The position numbers were made by a program, and so were the translations under genes. This document shows positions 39,441-48,887 of a stretch of DNA of 64,000 bases, piece by piece. Source of the stretch: Bordetella parapertussis (GTDB taxonomy: Bacteria; Pseudomonadota; Gammaproteobacteria; Burkholderiales; Burkholderiaceae_C); NCBI GenBank assembly GCA_945890735.1, contig CAMDCZ010000005.1, positions 1 to 64,000 on the forward strand, written 5' to 3'. A model generated the notes under the pieces. It had not been told where the DNA came from and did no database searches. It worked only from the letters and a program-made list of their open reading frames with translations. Position 1 is the stretch's first letter. Each line of letters starts with the position of its first letter.

Positions 39441-40837
39441 AGCCGAGGCGGCATCCGACTGTGCCAGTCTGTGACCCGCTGGAACGCACTGCCAGCCCGA
39501 ACCAAGGTGGCTTCATCCAAATGACCCGCAACCAACTGGATGGCCACCGGCGTGCGTTTGCCAGTGAAACCAGCCGGCAATGTGATCGTGGGATTGCCGG
39601 TCATGTCAAACGGCGCGGTGTATTTGATCAGTCTGGCCAATTCGGAAGGAACGGTGCCAATCACCGCCATTTCTTGATGGGTGGGAGACGCCATGGGCTG
39701 CGCAGGTATGAGCAGCAAATCGCAATGCTGGAAAAACCCCCGAACAGCACCGGTGAGTGCCCGACGACGCAACCCGATTTTTTGAATCTCTGATGAAGAG
39801 ACCGTGCGCCCAAACTCGATCAAGCCATCCAAGCCTGGGCCATACAGTTGCTTGTTTTGGGGATGCCATGGCTCGTGCGCCACAGCGGTTTCCACGGCAC
39901 AGGCGGTGCCCCAATCGGCGACCGCATCGCTGACATCCGGAAACCGAACACGGCGCATGTCTGCGCCCAGCGATTGCAAGACCTTGAATGCAGATTCCAC
40001 CGCGGTTTGCATGTCCGCATCCAGTCCCGAGCAATAGTCTTCGTCAAAACCAATGCGCAATCCCTGCAAATGGGATGCATTGCCTGACACGTAGTCCGGG
40101 ACCGGTGCATGCAAAGCAACGCTGTCGAGTGGGTCAGCACCGGCGATCAGGCCCAGCATGTGACCGCAATCCATGGCGGTTCGCGCCATGGGACCAATGT
40201 GGTCCAGGGATGCAGCCAATTCAAACGCACCATGCACAGACACCCTGGCCCATGTGGGTTTGAGACCAGTCACGCCATTGGCTGCCGATGGAAAACGGAT
40301 CGAGCCACCGGTATCCGTGCCGATGGCCGCGAAACACAAGCCAGCAGCAACCGCCACGCCCGAGCCACTGGAAGATGCACCCGACCAATGGTCTTCGTGC
40401 CAGGGGTTTACTGGGGGCGGCACTTGGGGATGGTGGTCGGCAAACGCGGCTTCGGTCATGGTCAACTTGCCCAGTAAAACAGTGCCTGCCTCCCGTAAAC
40501 GTTTGACCACCGTGCCGTCATAGGTCGGCATGAAGTCCCGCATCATCGGCATACCAGCTGCTGTGACGATGTTGTTTGTGTAGCAAAGGTCTTTCAACGC
40601 AATTGGCACGCCATGCAAGGGACTGAGGATCTGCCGGCGCATGATCATGGCCTCAGCTTGTCTGGCCTGCTGCAAGGCAACCTCATGGGACACGGTTGCA
40701 TACGACAACAAACGCTGATCCACACGCGCGATGCGCGCGAGCATCATTTCCGTGAGCTCGACTGGTGACAGTTTCTTGCTGTGCAGCAAACTCGCCAGAG
40801 CATGGGCGTCTAGGAATGCAAGTTGGTCGTCTGTCAC
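39437..40837 (-). CDS. Amidase (amidase-signature family)
   Basis: A 466-residue Ser-cisSer-Lys hydrolase, probably releasing ammonia from an amide. The catalytic Lys is in PIALKDLCYTNN, the cis-Ser in WSGASSSGSG and the nucleophile Ser in GTDTGGSIRFP. The GTG at 40837 is chosen because GGGTGA lies seven bases upstream and it falls eight bases after the preceding stop. An ATG at 40879 would overlap the preceding gene by 35 bases. This is the second amidase of the operon and differs clearly from the fused one. Confidence 0.85.
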   Translation of the reverse strand: MTDDQLAFLDAHALASLLHSKKLSPVELTEMMLARIARVDQRLLSYATVSHEVALQQARQAEAMIMRRQILSPLHGVPIALKDLCYTNNIVTAAGMPMMRDFMPTYDGTVVKRLREAGTVLLGKLTMTEAAFADHHPQVPPPVNPWHEDHWSGASSSGSGVAVAAGLCFAAIGTDTGGSIRFPSAANGVTGLKPTWARVSVHGAFELAASLDHIGPMARTAMDCGHMLGLIAGADPLDSVALHAPVPDYVSGNASHLQGLRIGFDEDYCSGLDADMQTAVESAFKVLQSLGADMRRVRFPDVSDAVADWGTACAVETAVAHEPWHPQNKQLYGPGLDGLIEFGRTVSSSEIQKIGLRRRALTGAVRGFFQHCDLLLIPAQPMASPTHQEMAVIGTVPSELARLIKYTAPFDMTGNPTITLPAGFTGKRTPVAIQLVAGHLDEATLVRAGSAFQRVTDWHSRMPPRL

Positions 40838-40844
40838 TTTGTGA

Positions 40845-42302
40845 TCACCCGCGCTCAATATGGCAGTAGCCTTGGGCATCGATGGTCGCCACATGGCCGG
40901 TGTGCATCCAACCCGCATCGTCAATCGCTAATTGGGTTTGCTCTGGTTCCTCCCAATATGCACGCATCAACAGGTAACCCCGAAGACACAGTTGTCCCCG
41001 GGTACCGACAGGCACGATGCGCCCCTGCTGATCAACCACCTTGGCCTGCACATGGGGGTGGACGCGCCCGACCGTGCTTGTGCGTCGCTCAACAGCATCG
41101 GATGCGTGGGTTTGAAACGCCATGGCAGTGGTTTCAGCCATGCCAAAGCCTACTGTGACTTGCTGCATGTGCAGTGTCCGAATCACCGCATGCATGGTGT
41201 CCGGTGGGCAAGGAGCACCCGCCATGATGCCGGTGCGCAAACAGCTCACATCCCATTGCTTCACCGAAGGGTCTGCGAGCATGGACGCAAACATCTCTGG
41301 CTCACCATGCAAAGCGGTACAACGGAGTTGATGAACCGCGCGAAGAGTCGCAGCAGCATCAAAGCTGGCGCCCGGAAAAACCATGGCGGCACCCACGGCA
41401 GTGGCCGTCAATGCGCCCAGCACCATGCCAAAGCGATGGTTCAGGGCAATCGGTAGGCACAGACGGTCTTCATGGGTCAATGCCATGGACTTGGCGGCAA
41501 AGCGAGCGTTGTTCACCAGGCTGAAATGCGACAGCGTGACCGCCTTGGATGCGCTGGGGTCAGCGTGGTTGCGCCGAGTGAACTGAACATGGATCACATC
41601 ATCCGGGTCGAGCGAGGCGGTCAATGCCTTGAGCCGCGCGTGCTGCGCTGGCCCAGACTGGTTCAAAAACTCTTTGAAACGCAGCGCGCGAACAGGCACA
41701 GGCTGCTTGGCTGCCTGGATTGGCGTCAGCGACAAATCATCCAAAACCACCACATGCTTGAGGTGCTCAAGGCGCAACGATGTCAAATCACCTACAGGCC
41801 CCGGCCGGTCTATCTCTGGTGCCAATTCGCGCAAAGTGTCCAGGTGATCTTTGGCCTCGCTGCCGGGGGCCATCACCAACATGCGGCAACGCACCTTGTT
41901 CAAGGCATGTTCAAGCTCACTCCCCTGGCAGTCACCAGGGATGCTGACCAACACCGCGCCGATGCGCGCAGTGGCAAACAAGGTCAGCAGCCATTCCAAA
42001 CGGTTGGGCGACCAAATGCCAACTCGGTTGCCTCGGCGTATGCCCAAGGCCAACATGGCTGCAGCCATCTCATCGGTTTGCTTTTGCAAGTCGTACCAGC
42101 TCAGTCGCTGGTTCTGCGCCACAAAGACTGCCGCATCACGGGAACCATGGCGGGCGACTGTGCGGTCCAGCAATTCGGGCAGTGTGGCGAAATGCAGCGC
42201 GGCTTCTGTCGAACCCGCCACAAAGGACAAGGTCCCGTGCGGACGCCCGGCAGTGTTGGCACCGCCTTTGACCCACTCGGACAAAAAAGGATTGTTCGAC
42301 AC
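40845..42302 (-). pseudogene. Degenerate, C-terminally truncated AMP-dependent CoA ligase
   Basis: An open frame of 485 codons resembling FadD-type ligases (WSPNRLEWLL, IALNHRFGMVLG, VGFGMAETTAMAFQT), but with three lesions. The P-loop (residues 241-255) reads FTRRNHADPSASKAV where TSGTTG-x-PKAV is expected. The ribose motif TGD is TGH near the end. The protein stops at GYCHIERG, losing the hinge and about 80 residues with the catalytic lysine. In another frame the P-loop DNA reads LGATTLTP, suggesting compensating indels. It may be a dead gene or a non-catalytic paralog. Confidence 0.6.
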
Positions 42303-42341
42303 GTTAGCCTGCTTCTCGCTGCCAGAAGTTGGAGAGCGTGA

Positions 42342-44837
42342 TCAGAAGTTGCGCCAGTCGCCGGACTGCTCAAACGCATGGGCAGCGCGGTAAATGGTGG
42401 ACTCGTCCCAATGCTTGCCGATCAACTGCATGCCAATCGGTAAACCATTGGACATGCCGCATGGCACGCTCATGGCGGGGTGGCCGGTGACATCCAGCGG
42501 CGAAGTGTTGCCCAGCATTTCCAGGGCACGTTGCACATACAGCTTGAGTGAGGCGTTGGCTGGCGGCAGCGGTGTGGATTTCATCGGCAAGGTGGGCAGC
42601 AACAACAGGTCATAACGCGCTAATGCAGTGTCATAGGCCTTGGCCAGCACACGACTCAGGTTTTGGGCCTTGGCATAAAAATGGCCACGGTAGTTTTTGA
42701 TGAAATATTCACCCGCCATCATGGAAACCTTGAGGGATGGAGAAAGTTCATCGGCACGGGCACGCCAAGCCGAATGCGCGTCCAACAAGCTGGTGGTGTA
42801 AAGGCCCTTCCAGTTAAAGCCCATGCCGTTGCCATTCATCATCTGCGCTTGCAGACCTTCCACCGCAATCGCAGTCCAAATCGCAGGGCCATCCATGTGC
42901 ATCGGCACTGACACATCTTCCACAATCGCACCCATGGCACGCAAGCGATCGGCGGCCTGGCGAACTTTGTGGTCTACATCCGATTCGCTGTCAGCGCGGT
43001 TGAAGCCTTCGAGCAACACACCGATGCGCAAACCGGATACGCCACGGCCCAAAGCGGCGGTGTAACGGTCGACACGGGGGCTGTATTGGCGGGGATCCAA
43101 ACCGTCTGCACCCGCAATCACCTCCAACAACAAAGCGTTGTCAGCAACGTTGGCCGTCATGGGGCCAGCGTGGTCAATCGTGGCTTCGATCGGCATGACA
43201 CCGGTGTAAGGCACCAAACCGTGGGTCGGTTTCATGCCATAGATGCCACACCAGGAGGCCGGCATGCGAATCGAACCACCTTGGTCTCCACCAATGGCCA
43301 TTTCAATTTCGCCGGCACCCACCAAGGCAGCCGAACCAGAAGACGAACCACCTGCTGAATAGCCATAACGGTAAGGGTTGTGGACCGGACCGGCTGCACA
43401 GGTGTGACTGCCGCCAGACAAACAGAAATATTCGCAATGGGCCTTTCCCGCAATCGTGCCGCCTGCATCCAAGATGCGCGTCACCAAGGTGGCATCCACA
43501 TCAGGCACATAGCCTTCCAGCGAAGACGAGCCGTTCATCATGGGAACGCCCGCCAAGCAAACATTGTCTTTGAGCACCACACGCTTGCCAGACAAGGGGC
43601 CATGGGCCGCGCCGCGCACCTCACTCTTGACAGCCCAGGCGTTCAAGGGGTTATCGGCTTGGCTGGGCTTGATGCCTGGTGTGCGGGGGTAACGCACCGG
43701 TGGAAGGTTGTCAGGCAACTGCGTGAGTCGGTCATAAGACTGGAATGTGCCCTCCATGATCTCCAAGTACTCAGCCACTTCACGAGAAGACATGTTCATG
43801 TGCAATGACTCGACGATGGCGTGCATCTGATCGACAGTAGGACGTTTAACAGTTGACATGATTCCCCCGGGGCCTGCGGCCATTGAATCTGCTGCGGCAA
43901 CATGAGACCGCTTGTTGGTTGATGTGGATTTGGCAGATGAGCGTTCGCTTGAAAACGAAGACACTGCCACCGTTGGTGACGGGTTGGAAACCTGTGTCAC
44001 CGGCGATGGATAAGCTTTGGCAGCCTGCGCAGGAAGCGCGCCGGCATGGGATGAGGCTGAAGGTGGGCTGTGCGTCATCCGCGCGGAACCCATGCCCAGC
44101 AATTCACTCAGGCCGCCACCGCGCAACTCATGGGCGTGCAGTTCTTTGAGGATGGTGCCGCGCTCAAACACCGCCACGCGGTGCGCCACATCCAGCACCA
44201 AATCCAAATTTTGTTCAACAATGATCAAGGCCAAGCCAAACTCATCGCGCAACCTTGCCAAGGTCGTGCCAATCTCTTGAACGATAGACGGTTGGATACC
44301 TTCACTGGGCTCATCCAGCAGCAGCAACCAGGGTTTGGGCACCAAGGCTCTGGCCAAGGCCAATATCTGCTGCTCACCCCCCGAAAGGGATCCGCCTTTT
44401 CGGTCCAGCAAGACACGCAGACGGGGGAATTGGTCAACCACCCGCTCCACCGATTGTTCTTCGGTTTCACCAATGTCCTCGCGCCAGGCCATTCGCAGAT
44501 TTTCCAGGGCAGACAAGCCGGGCAAGATACCTCGCCCCTGCGGGACATAGCCCATGCCCATCTGTGAGCGAAGGTGTGCAGGTGAGCCGGTTGCGTCAGT
44601 GCCATCGAGCTCAATGCGGCCACCGGTAGAGGGCATCAGACCCATGATGACTTTGAGCAAGGTGGTTTTGCCCATGCCGTTGTGGCCGACGATGCCCACG
44701 GCTTCTCCCTCATGGATCTGCAGATTTACACCATGCAAAACCGGGACACGGCCATATCCGGCTCGCAGATCAGCCACCTGCAGCACGACATCAGCGCGCT
44801 CGAAATGGCCTGCAATGGGGTTGTGTGACTCAGCCAT
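42342..44837 (-). CDS. Fusion of a LivF/UrtE-type ABC ATPase with an amidase
   Basis: An 831-residue two-part protein. Residues 15-255 are an ABC ATPase with Walker A GHNGMGKT (51-58), the signature LSGGEQQ (151-157) and Walker B LLLLDEP. Residues 255-326 are a Ser/Ala/Pro-rich linker. Residues 327-831 are an amidase like those found next to nitrile hydratases, with Lys423 (VVLKDN), cis-Ser498 (GGSSSG) and Ser522 (GGDQGGSIR). Both halves look catalytically complete. Met327 (ATG at 43859) has a GGGGGA element upstream, so the amidase may also be made separately. The gene follows the other ATPase gene by two bases. Confidence 0.85.
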   Translation of the reverse strand: MAESHNPIAGHFERADVVLQVADLRAGYGRVPVLHGVNLQIHEGEAVGIVGHNGMGKTTLLKVIMGLMPSTGGRIELDGTDATGSPAHLRSQMGMGYVPQGRGILPGLSALENLRMAWREDIGETEEQSVERVVDQFPRLRVLLDRKGGSLSGGEQQILALARALVPKPWLLLLDEPSEGIQPSIVQEIGTTLARLRDEFGLALIIVEQNLDLVLDVAHRVAVFERGTILKELHAHELRGGGLSELLGMGSARMTHSPPSASSHAGALPAQAAKAYPSPVTQVSNPSPTVAVSSFSSERSSAKSTSTNKRSHVAAADSMAAGPGGIMSTVKRPTVDQMHAIVESLHMNMSSREVAEYLEIMEGTFQSYDRLTQLPDNLPPVRYPRTPGIKPSQADNPLNAWAVKSEVRGAAHGPLSGKRVVLKDNVCLAGVPMMNGSSSLEGYVPDVDATLVTRILDAGGTIAGKAHCEYFCLSGGSHTCAAGPVHNPYRYGYSAGGSSSGSAALVGAGEIEMAIGGDQGGSIRMPASWCGIYGMKPTHGLVPYTGVMPIEATIDHAGPMTANVADNALLLEVIAGADGLDPRQYSPRVDRYTAALGRGVSGLRIGVLLEGFNRADSESDVDHKVRQAADRLRAMGAIVEDVSVPMHMDGPAIWTAIAVEGLQAQMMNGNGMGFNWKGLYTTSLLDAHSAWRARADELSPSLKVSMMAGEYFIKNYRGHFYAKAQNLSRVLAKAYDTALARYDLLLLPTLPMKSTPLPPANASLKLYVQRALEMLGNTSPLDVTGHPAMSVPCGMSNGLPIGMQLIGKHWDESTIYRAAHAFEQSGDWRNF

Positions 44838-44839
44838 GC

Positions 44840-45565
44840 TTATTTTGCCCGGTTGCCTATGTAAACCTCACGCACCTTCGCGTTGTTCATGACCGCATCG
44901 GTGGCCCCCTCCATCAACACGGCACCCTGGTGCAGCACCGTGACCGACCCACCCAGCATGCGAACGAAATTCATGTCGTGGTCAACCACCACCACCGCTG
45001 ATTGCTGATTGATGCCGTGAATCAAAGACACCAAGCGATCGGCTTCTGCGCCTGTGATGCCAGCAGCAGGCTCATCGAGCAACACCAGTTTGGGTCGCTG
45101 ACACAGCACCAAGCCAATTTCAACAATCTGCCGCTGGCCATGCGCGAGTTCTCCCACCATGCGGCGCATTTGGGACTGCAAGCCCAACTCGACAATGATG
45201 CGATCGACTTCGGCGGAAGCCCCTTTTTTGCCATGAATGCGCCGCGCAGACAGCCACAGGTTTTCCCAGACAGTCAAGCCATTCATGACCGATGGAACTT
45301 GGGTTTTGATGCCCACACCGAGTTGCACAATTTCGTGTGGACGCCAGCCAGTGACATCTTGACCACGAATGAAAACCCTGCCGTGGCTGTGATTGATTTG
45401 GTACTGACCAGTCAGGCATTTGAAAAAAGTACTTTTGCCCGCGCCGTTGGGACCAATCAGACAACGCAGTTCACGTTCACGCAAACTGAAATTGACGTTA
45501 TTGACCGCCAAAACCCCGCCGAAACGCATCGACAGGTCGCGGGTCTCCACAATCATTTCACTCAT
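44840..45565 (-). CDS. ABC transporter ATPase, UrtD/LivG type
   Basis: A 241-residue ATPase of a urea/amide-type HAAT importer. Walker A is GPNGAGKST, the UrtD-like segment [21 protein letters not shown] follows, the signature is [13 protein letters not shown] and Walker B is [16 protein letters not shown]. The ATG at 45565 overlaps the permease gene; the frame further upstream is shadow. It pairs with the ATPase half of the downstream fusion. Confidence 0.9.
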   Translation of the reverse strand: MSEMIVETRDLSMRFGGVLAVNNVNFSLRERELRCLIGPNGAGKSTFFKCLTGQYQINHSHGRVFIRGQDVTGWRPHEIVQLGVGIKTQVPSVMNGLTVWENLWLSARRIHGKKGASAEVDRIIVELGLQSQMRRMVGELAHGQRQIVEIGLVLCQRPKLVLLDEPAAGITGAEADRLVSLIHGINQQSAVVVVDHDMNFVRMLGGSVTVLHQGAVLMEGATDAVMNNAKVREVYIGNRAK

Positions 45566-46655
45566 GGTTTTGTCCCGCTTTGCCGTGTTCGACACCCGCA
45601 CCGAGCTGCCTGCGCTCACCGCCACGGCGGCGCATGCTGTTGGAGCGGGCACGGCTGACACTGCGCTGTCCGTGCTGTTTGCGCCAGCCCATCACAGTGG
45701 GCAACAAACCACGGGGCAGCAGCAACACCACCAACACCAAAATCCCACCAATGACCAAAGAGTTGTCGATGAAGGTTTGCTCACCCAGCAACAACTTCAT
45801 GGTGCCCAGCAATACCGCGCCGATCACAGGACCCATCAATGTGCCCAAACCACCGGCAATGACCCAAATGATGACTTCAACCGATTGGCCCAGACCAAAC
45901 AGGGCCGGGGTGACAATTTCAGCCCAACTGGCAAAAAGACAACCCGCCATGCCAGCCATGGCAGCCGACAAAGAAAAAATCGCGGTTTTGTAAGCAGGCG
46001 CGTTGTAACCCAGTAGTTCGATGCGCGCCTCGTTTTCGCGGATGCCCAACAAAATCCGTCCAAATGCGCTGGATAAAACCCAGCGTGAGACCAGGTAGCA
46101 CAACACCAGACAACACAGCACCACGTAATAGAGCGCGGTGCCGAAAATCGGGGTAGAGGGGTCGCCTGGGACATTCAAGATGGGGAACGCGGGAATGCCA
46201 TTGAAACCGCCCAAGCGTGCGTTGCCAATGCTGTAAGCGTCACCGGCTGTGGCACCCATGAACTTGGCCAAAATCAACGAGAAGACCAAGGTGATCACAC
46301 CCATGTAGACATCGCTGATGCGACCATAAAACATCATGGCACCAATCAACGCGGCCACAAAAGCGGGCAACACGATCGCAAAAATCCAGGCAGCAGTGCT
46401 CTCCCCCAGGTTCATGGAAGTGATCGCATAGGTGTAAGCACCGAGCCCGAAATAAGCCGCATGCCCAAAACTCAAGATGCCGGCATAGCCCCACATCAAA
46501 CCGAGGGACAAAGCGAACAACGCCCAGATACCCAGCAAGGTAGGGGTGTTGGTATCAAACCCGGCAGGCAACAGCAGCAGCAAGATGAAGATGGCAATGA
46601 CCCAACCCCAATGGGTGCGGCCGGCGCTGGTGAAATTGGCGGCATCTCCGATCAT
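45558..46655 (-). CDS. ABC transporter permease, UrtC/LivM type
   Basis: A 365-residue permease with about ten hydrophobic segments and the motif MWGYAGILSFGHAAYFGLGAY. The coupling loop GIRENEARIELLGYN is typical of urea/amide-type systems. The C-terminal tail after about residue 328 is a basic, Arg/Gly/Gln-rich stretch that overlaps the next ATPase gene by eight bases. It overlaps the UrtB-type permease gene by four bases. Confidence 0.9.
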   Translation of the reverse strand: MIGDAANFTSAGRTHWGWVIAIFILLLLLPAGFDTNTPTLLGIWALFALSLGLMWGYAGILSFGHAAYFGLGAYTYAITSMNLGESTAAWIFAIVLPAFVAALIGAMMFYGRISDVYMGVITLVFSLILAKFMGATAGDAYSIGNARLGGFNGIPAFPILNVPGDPSTPIFGTALYYVVLCCLVLCYLVSRWVLSSAFGRILLGIRENEARIELLGYNAPAYKTAIFSLSAAMAGMAGCLFASWAEIVTPALFGLGQSVEVIIWVIAGGLGTLMGPVIGAVLLGTMKLLLGEQTFIDNSLVIGGILVLVVLLLPRGLLPTVMGWRKQHGQRSVSRARSNSMRRRGGERRQLGAGVEHGKAGQNHE

Positions 46656-47518
46656 GGCGCGTTACGGAAAAAGCGGCCCGTGATTCCTTGGGGCATCAGA
46701 CGCAACAGCACCACCGCGAATGCCAACATGGCGATTTCTCCAATGACAGGGGTAGAGCCAAATGAGACCACCTGGTTGATGGTGCCAAAAATAACCGAAC
46801 TGGACAGCGTGCCAGTGATGATGGCAGCGCCGCCCGTGATCACCGTGATGAAGGCCTTGGCAATGTATGCCCCGCCGGAGGACGGCAGCAGTCCCGTGAG
46901 GGGTGCCAACACACCACCGGCCAGGCCAGACAAGGCTGCACCCACCGTGAAAGTCCACATGTAAACACGTTTCGGGTCATAACCGAGGGAGGATGCGACA
47001 TCGGCACTCTGCATGGCACCGCGGGCCACCAAACCAAAACGGGTGAAACGCATCACCAACCACATACAGATGATCAACAAGGTGGCAATGCCGATGATGA
47101 ACAGGTTGTAGCCACCCATTTGAAACTCACCCAACTCATAGCCGGGGATAGGGGCAGGCACACTGACGGCCGTGTTGCCAAAGATGAAGGTGACTATGCC
47201 AACGATCAGCAAAGACAGGCCCCAGGTAGCCAACATGGTGTCGATCATGCGACCGTAGAGCTGTCGAACCACCAAGCGTTCAACCAGCAAGCCCAGAATG
47301 CCAACCACCAAAGGGGCAATCACGAGCATGGCGAGGTAAATATTGACGCCGGCTTTGGCACACGCGATCGTGGTGTAGCCGCCAACCATCACGAACTCTC
47401 CATGCGCCAGGTTGATCACCCGCATCATGCCAAAAACGACCGCAAGTCCGGCACTGGTCAGCACCAAAAAAGCAATCATGTAAATGATTTCTAAGAAAAC
47501 GACCGCGGCGTAATCCAT
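46652..47518 (-). CDS. ABC transporter permease, UrtB/LivH type
   Basis: A 288-residue permease with the motif MMRVINLAHGEFVMVGGYT near residue 31 and about eight hydrophobic segments. The ATG at 47518 has GAGAAAG upstream and gives the usual MDYAAVVFLEIIYMIAF start; the in-frame extension to 47569 is discarded. It starts 57 bp after the binding-protein gene. Confidence 0.9.
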   Translation of the reverse strand: MDYAAVVFLEIIYMIAFLVLTSAGLAVVFGMMRVINLAHGEFVMVGGYTTIACAKAGVNIYLAMLVIAPLVVGILGLLVERLVVRQLYGRMIDTMLATWGLSLLIVGIVTFIFGNTAVSVPAPIPGYELGEFQMGGYNLFIIGIATLLIICMWLVMRFTRFGLVARGAMQSADVASSLGYDPKRVYMWTFTVGAALSGLAGGVLAPLTGLLPSSGGAYIAKAFITVITGGAAIITGTLSSSVIFGTINQVVSFGSTPVIGEIAMLAFAVVLLRLMPQGITGRFFRNAP

Positions 47519-47575
47519 TGCAACTTTCTCAAACGTGAGCGTCCATGCCCGCCAGGACATGGACGCCATCCGACA

Positions 47576-48811
47576 TTAGATTTTGACTTCGTACTGTTTG
47601 TTTTCTTTCGGATTTTTTTGCAAGTCGCAAAATTGCAGCGTGTCTGATGGTGGACGTGCTTTGAACTGCTGCTTGATCGTCAGCTTTTGGTTTTTCACTT
47701 CCATCACATTGATATCCAAGATCGCGTGGTGGGTTTTGGGGTCAAGCGTGACCGTACCGCCTGGGCCCTGGATGCTGATGCCAGATTCAATGGCGGCCAA
47801 CATTTTTTCACGGTCGAGCGAACCGGCTTTCTTGACACAAGCCGCCCACAGCATGATGCCTTGGTACTGAGAAACCGCGATTTCGTGCACCAACTTGGTG
47901 TTGCCAAAACGCTTGGCCCATTTGGCCAAAAAGTCTTTGTTGGCTGCATTGGTGTTTTCTTGGCTGTAGTTACCCGCGATCAAAATGCCATCGCCCTCAG
48001 CGGCAGACAAGGCCAAGTGTTCGTTGCCCACACCAAAGGTGGTGGAGCACAACGGGATTTTCTTGTTCATGCCAGAGGCTGCCCATTGACGGAAGAAGGA
48101 CATATGGGCACCACCGACCAATGCAGCCACCACAAACTTGGGTTTTTCTTGCTGAATTTTGGCGATGGTGGATCCAAAGTCGGAGACATCCAAGGGGAAG
48201 AAGCTGCTTTGCAGTACTTTGCCGCCACCCTTGTTGATGTAGTGGGTCAGCCACTTGGAAGTGATTTGGCCGTAGTTGTAATCAGCCGCCAACACATAAG
48301 CGGTTTTGCCCCACTGCTTGAGGGCCACTTCGACAATCGGCTCGACCGCCTGGGCTGGGGTTGTGCCGGTGCAGACAACGTTGCGATCACACACACCGCC
48401 TTCATACAAGACGTTATAGAAATACAGTGAGTTGGCGCGGTGGAAGGTCTGGCGAATCGCCTCGCGTGAAGCGGAGGTGATGCCACCATGGGTCACATCC
48501 ACTTTGTCATCGCGCGTCAACTGCTGGGCGTACTTGGTATAGAGCGCGATGTCAGACTGAGAGTCGTATTGAACGACTTGGATTTTGCGGCCCAACAAAC
48601 CACCGGTTGCATTGATCTCTTCAGCCGCCAGGGTGGTAGCCATGACCATGGGCTTGCCATAGGCATCCAGGTTGCCGGAGTTGTCCAAAATCGAGCCCAA
48701 TTTGATGGGCGAACCTTGGGCCAAAACCATTTCAAATGGGATGCTTGCACCCAGCACAGTCAAACCGGCTGAACCTGTACCCGCTAAAAACCGACGGCGA
48801 GAAAAACTCAT
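47576..48811 (-). CDS. Amide/urea-type ABC substrate-binding protein (FmdD/UrtA-like)
   Basis: A 411-residue periplasmic binding protein exported by the Tat route (SRRRFLAGTGSAGL, residues 4-17). The mature part begins IKLGSILDNSGNLDAYGKP and has YDSQSDIALYTKYAQQL, ADYNYGQ and GVGNEHL. These resemble the short-chain amide and urea binding proteins FmdD, UrtA and AmiC. With two amidase genes in the same operon, an amide ligand is likely. CAGGAG precedes the ATG. A promoter is expected in the 76-bp gap upstream, but I see no clear hexamers. Confidence 0.87.
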   Translation of the reverse strand: MSFSRRRFLAGTGSAGLTVLGASIPFEMVLAQGSPIKLGSILDNSGNLDAYGKPMVMATTLAAEEINATGGLLGRKIQVVQYDSQSDIALYTKYAQQLTRDDKVDVTHGGITSASREAIRQTFHRANSLYFYNVLYEGGVCDRNVVCTGTTPAQAVEPIVEVALKQWGKTAYVLAADYNYGQITSKWLTHYINKGGGKVLQSSFFPLDVSDFGSTIAKIQQEKPKFVVAALVGGAHMSFFRQWAASGMNKKIPLCSTTFGVGNEHLALSAAEGDGILIAGNYSQENTNAANKDFLAKWAKRFGNTKLVHEIAVSQYQGIMLWAACVKKAGSLDREKMLAAIESGISIQGPGGTVTLDPKTHHAILDINVMEVKNQKLTIKQQFKARPPSDTLQFCDLQKNPKENKQYEVKI

Positions 48812-48887
48812 ACTGCTACTCCTGAATGTAGAGCGATGTGCTCATGGGTTGGTGAAACGAAAATGGAAATGACAAGCCAGCCAATCA

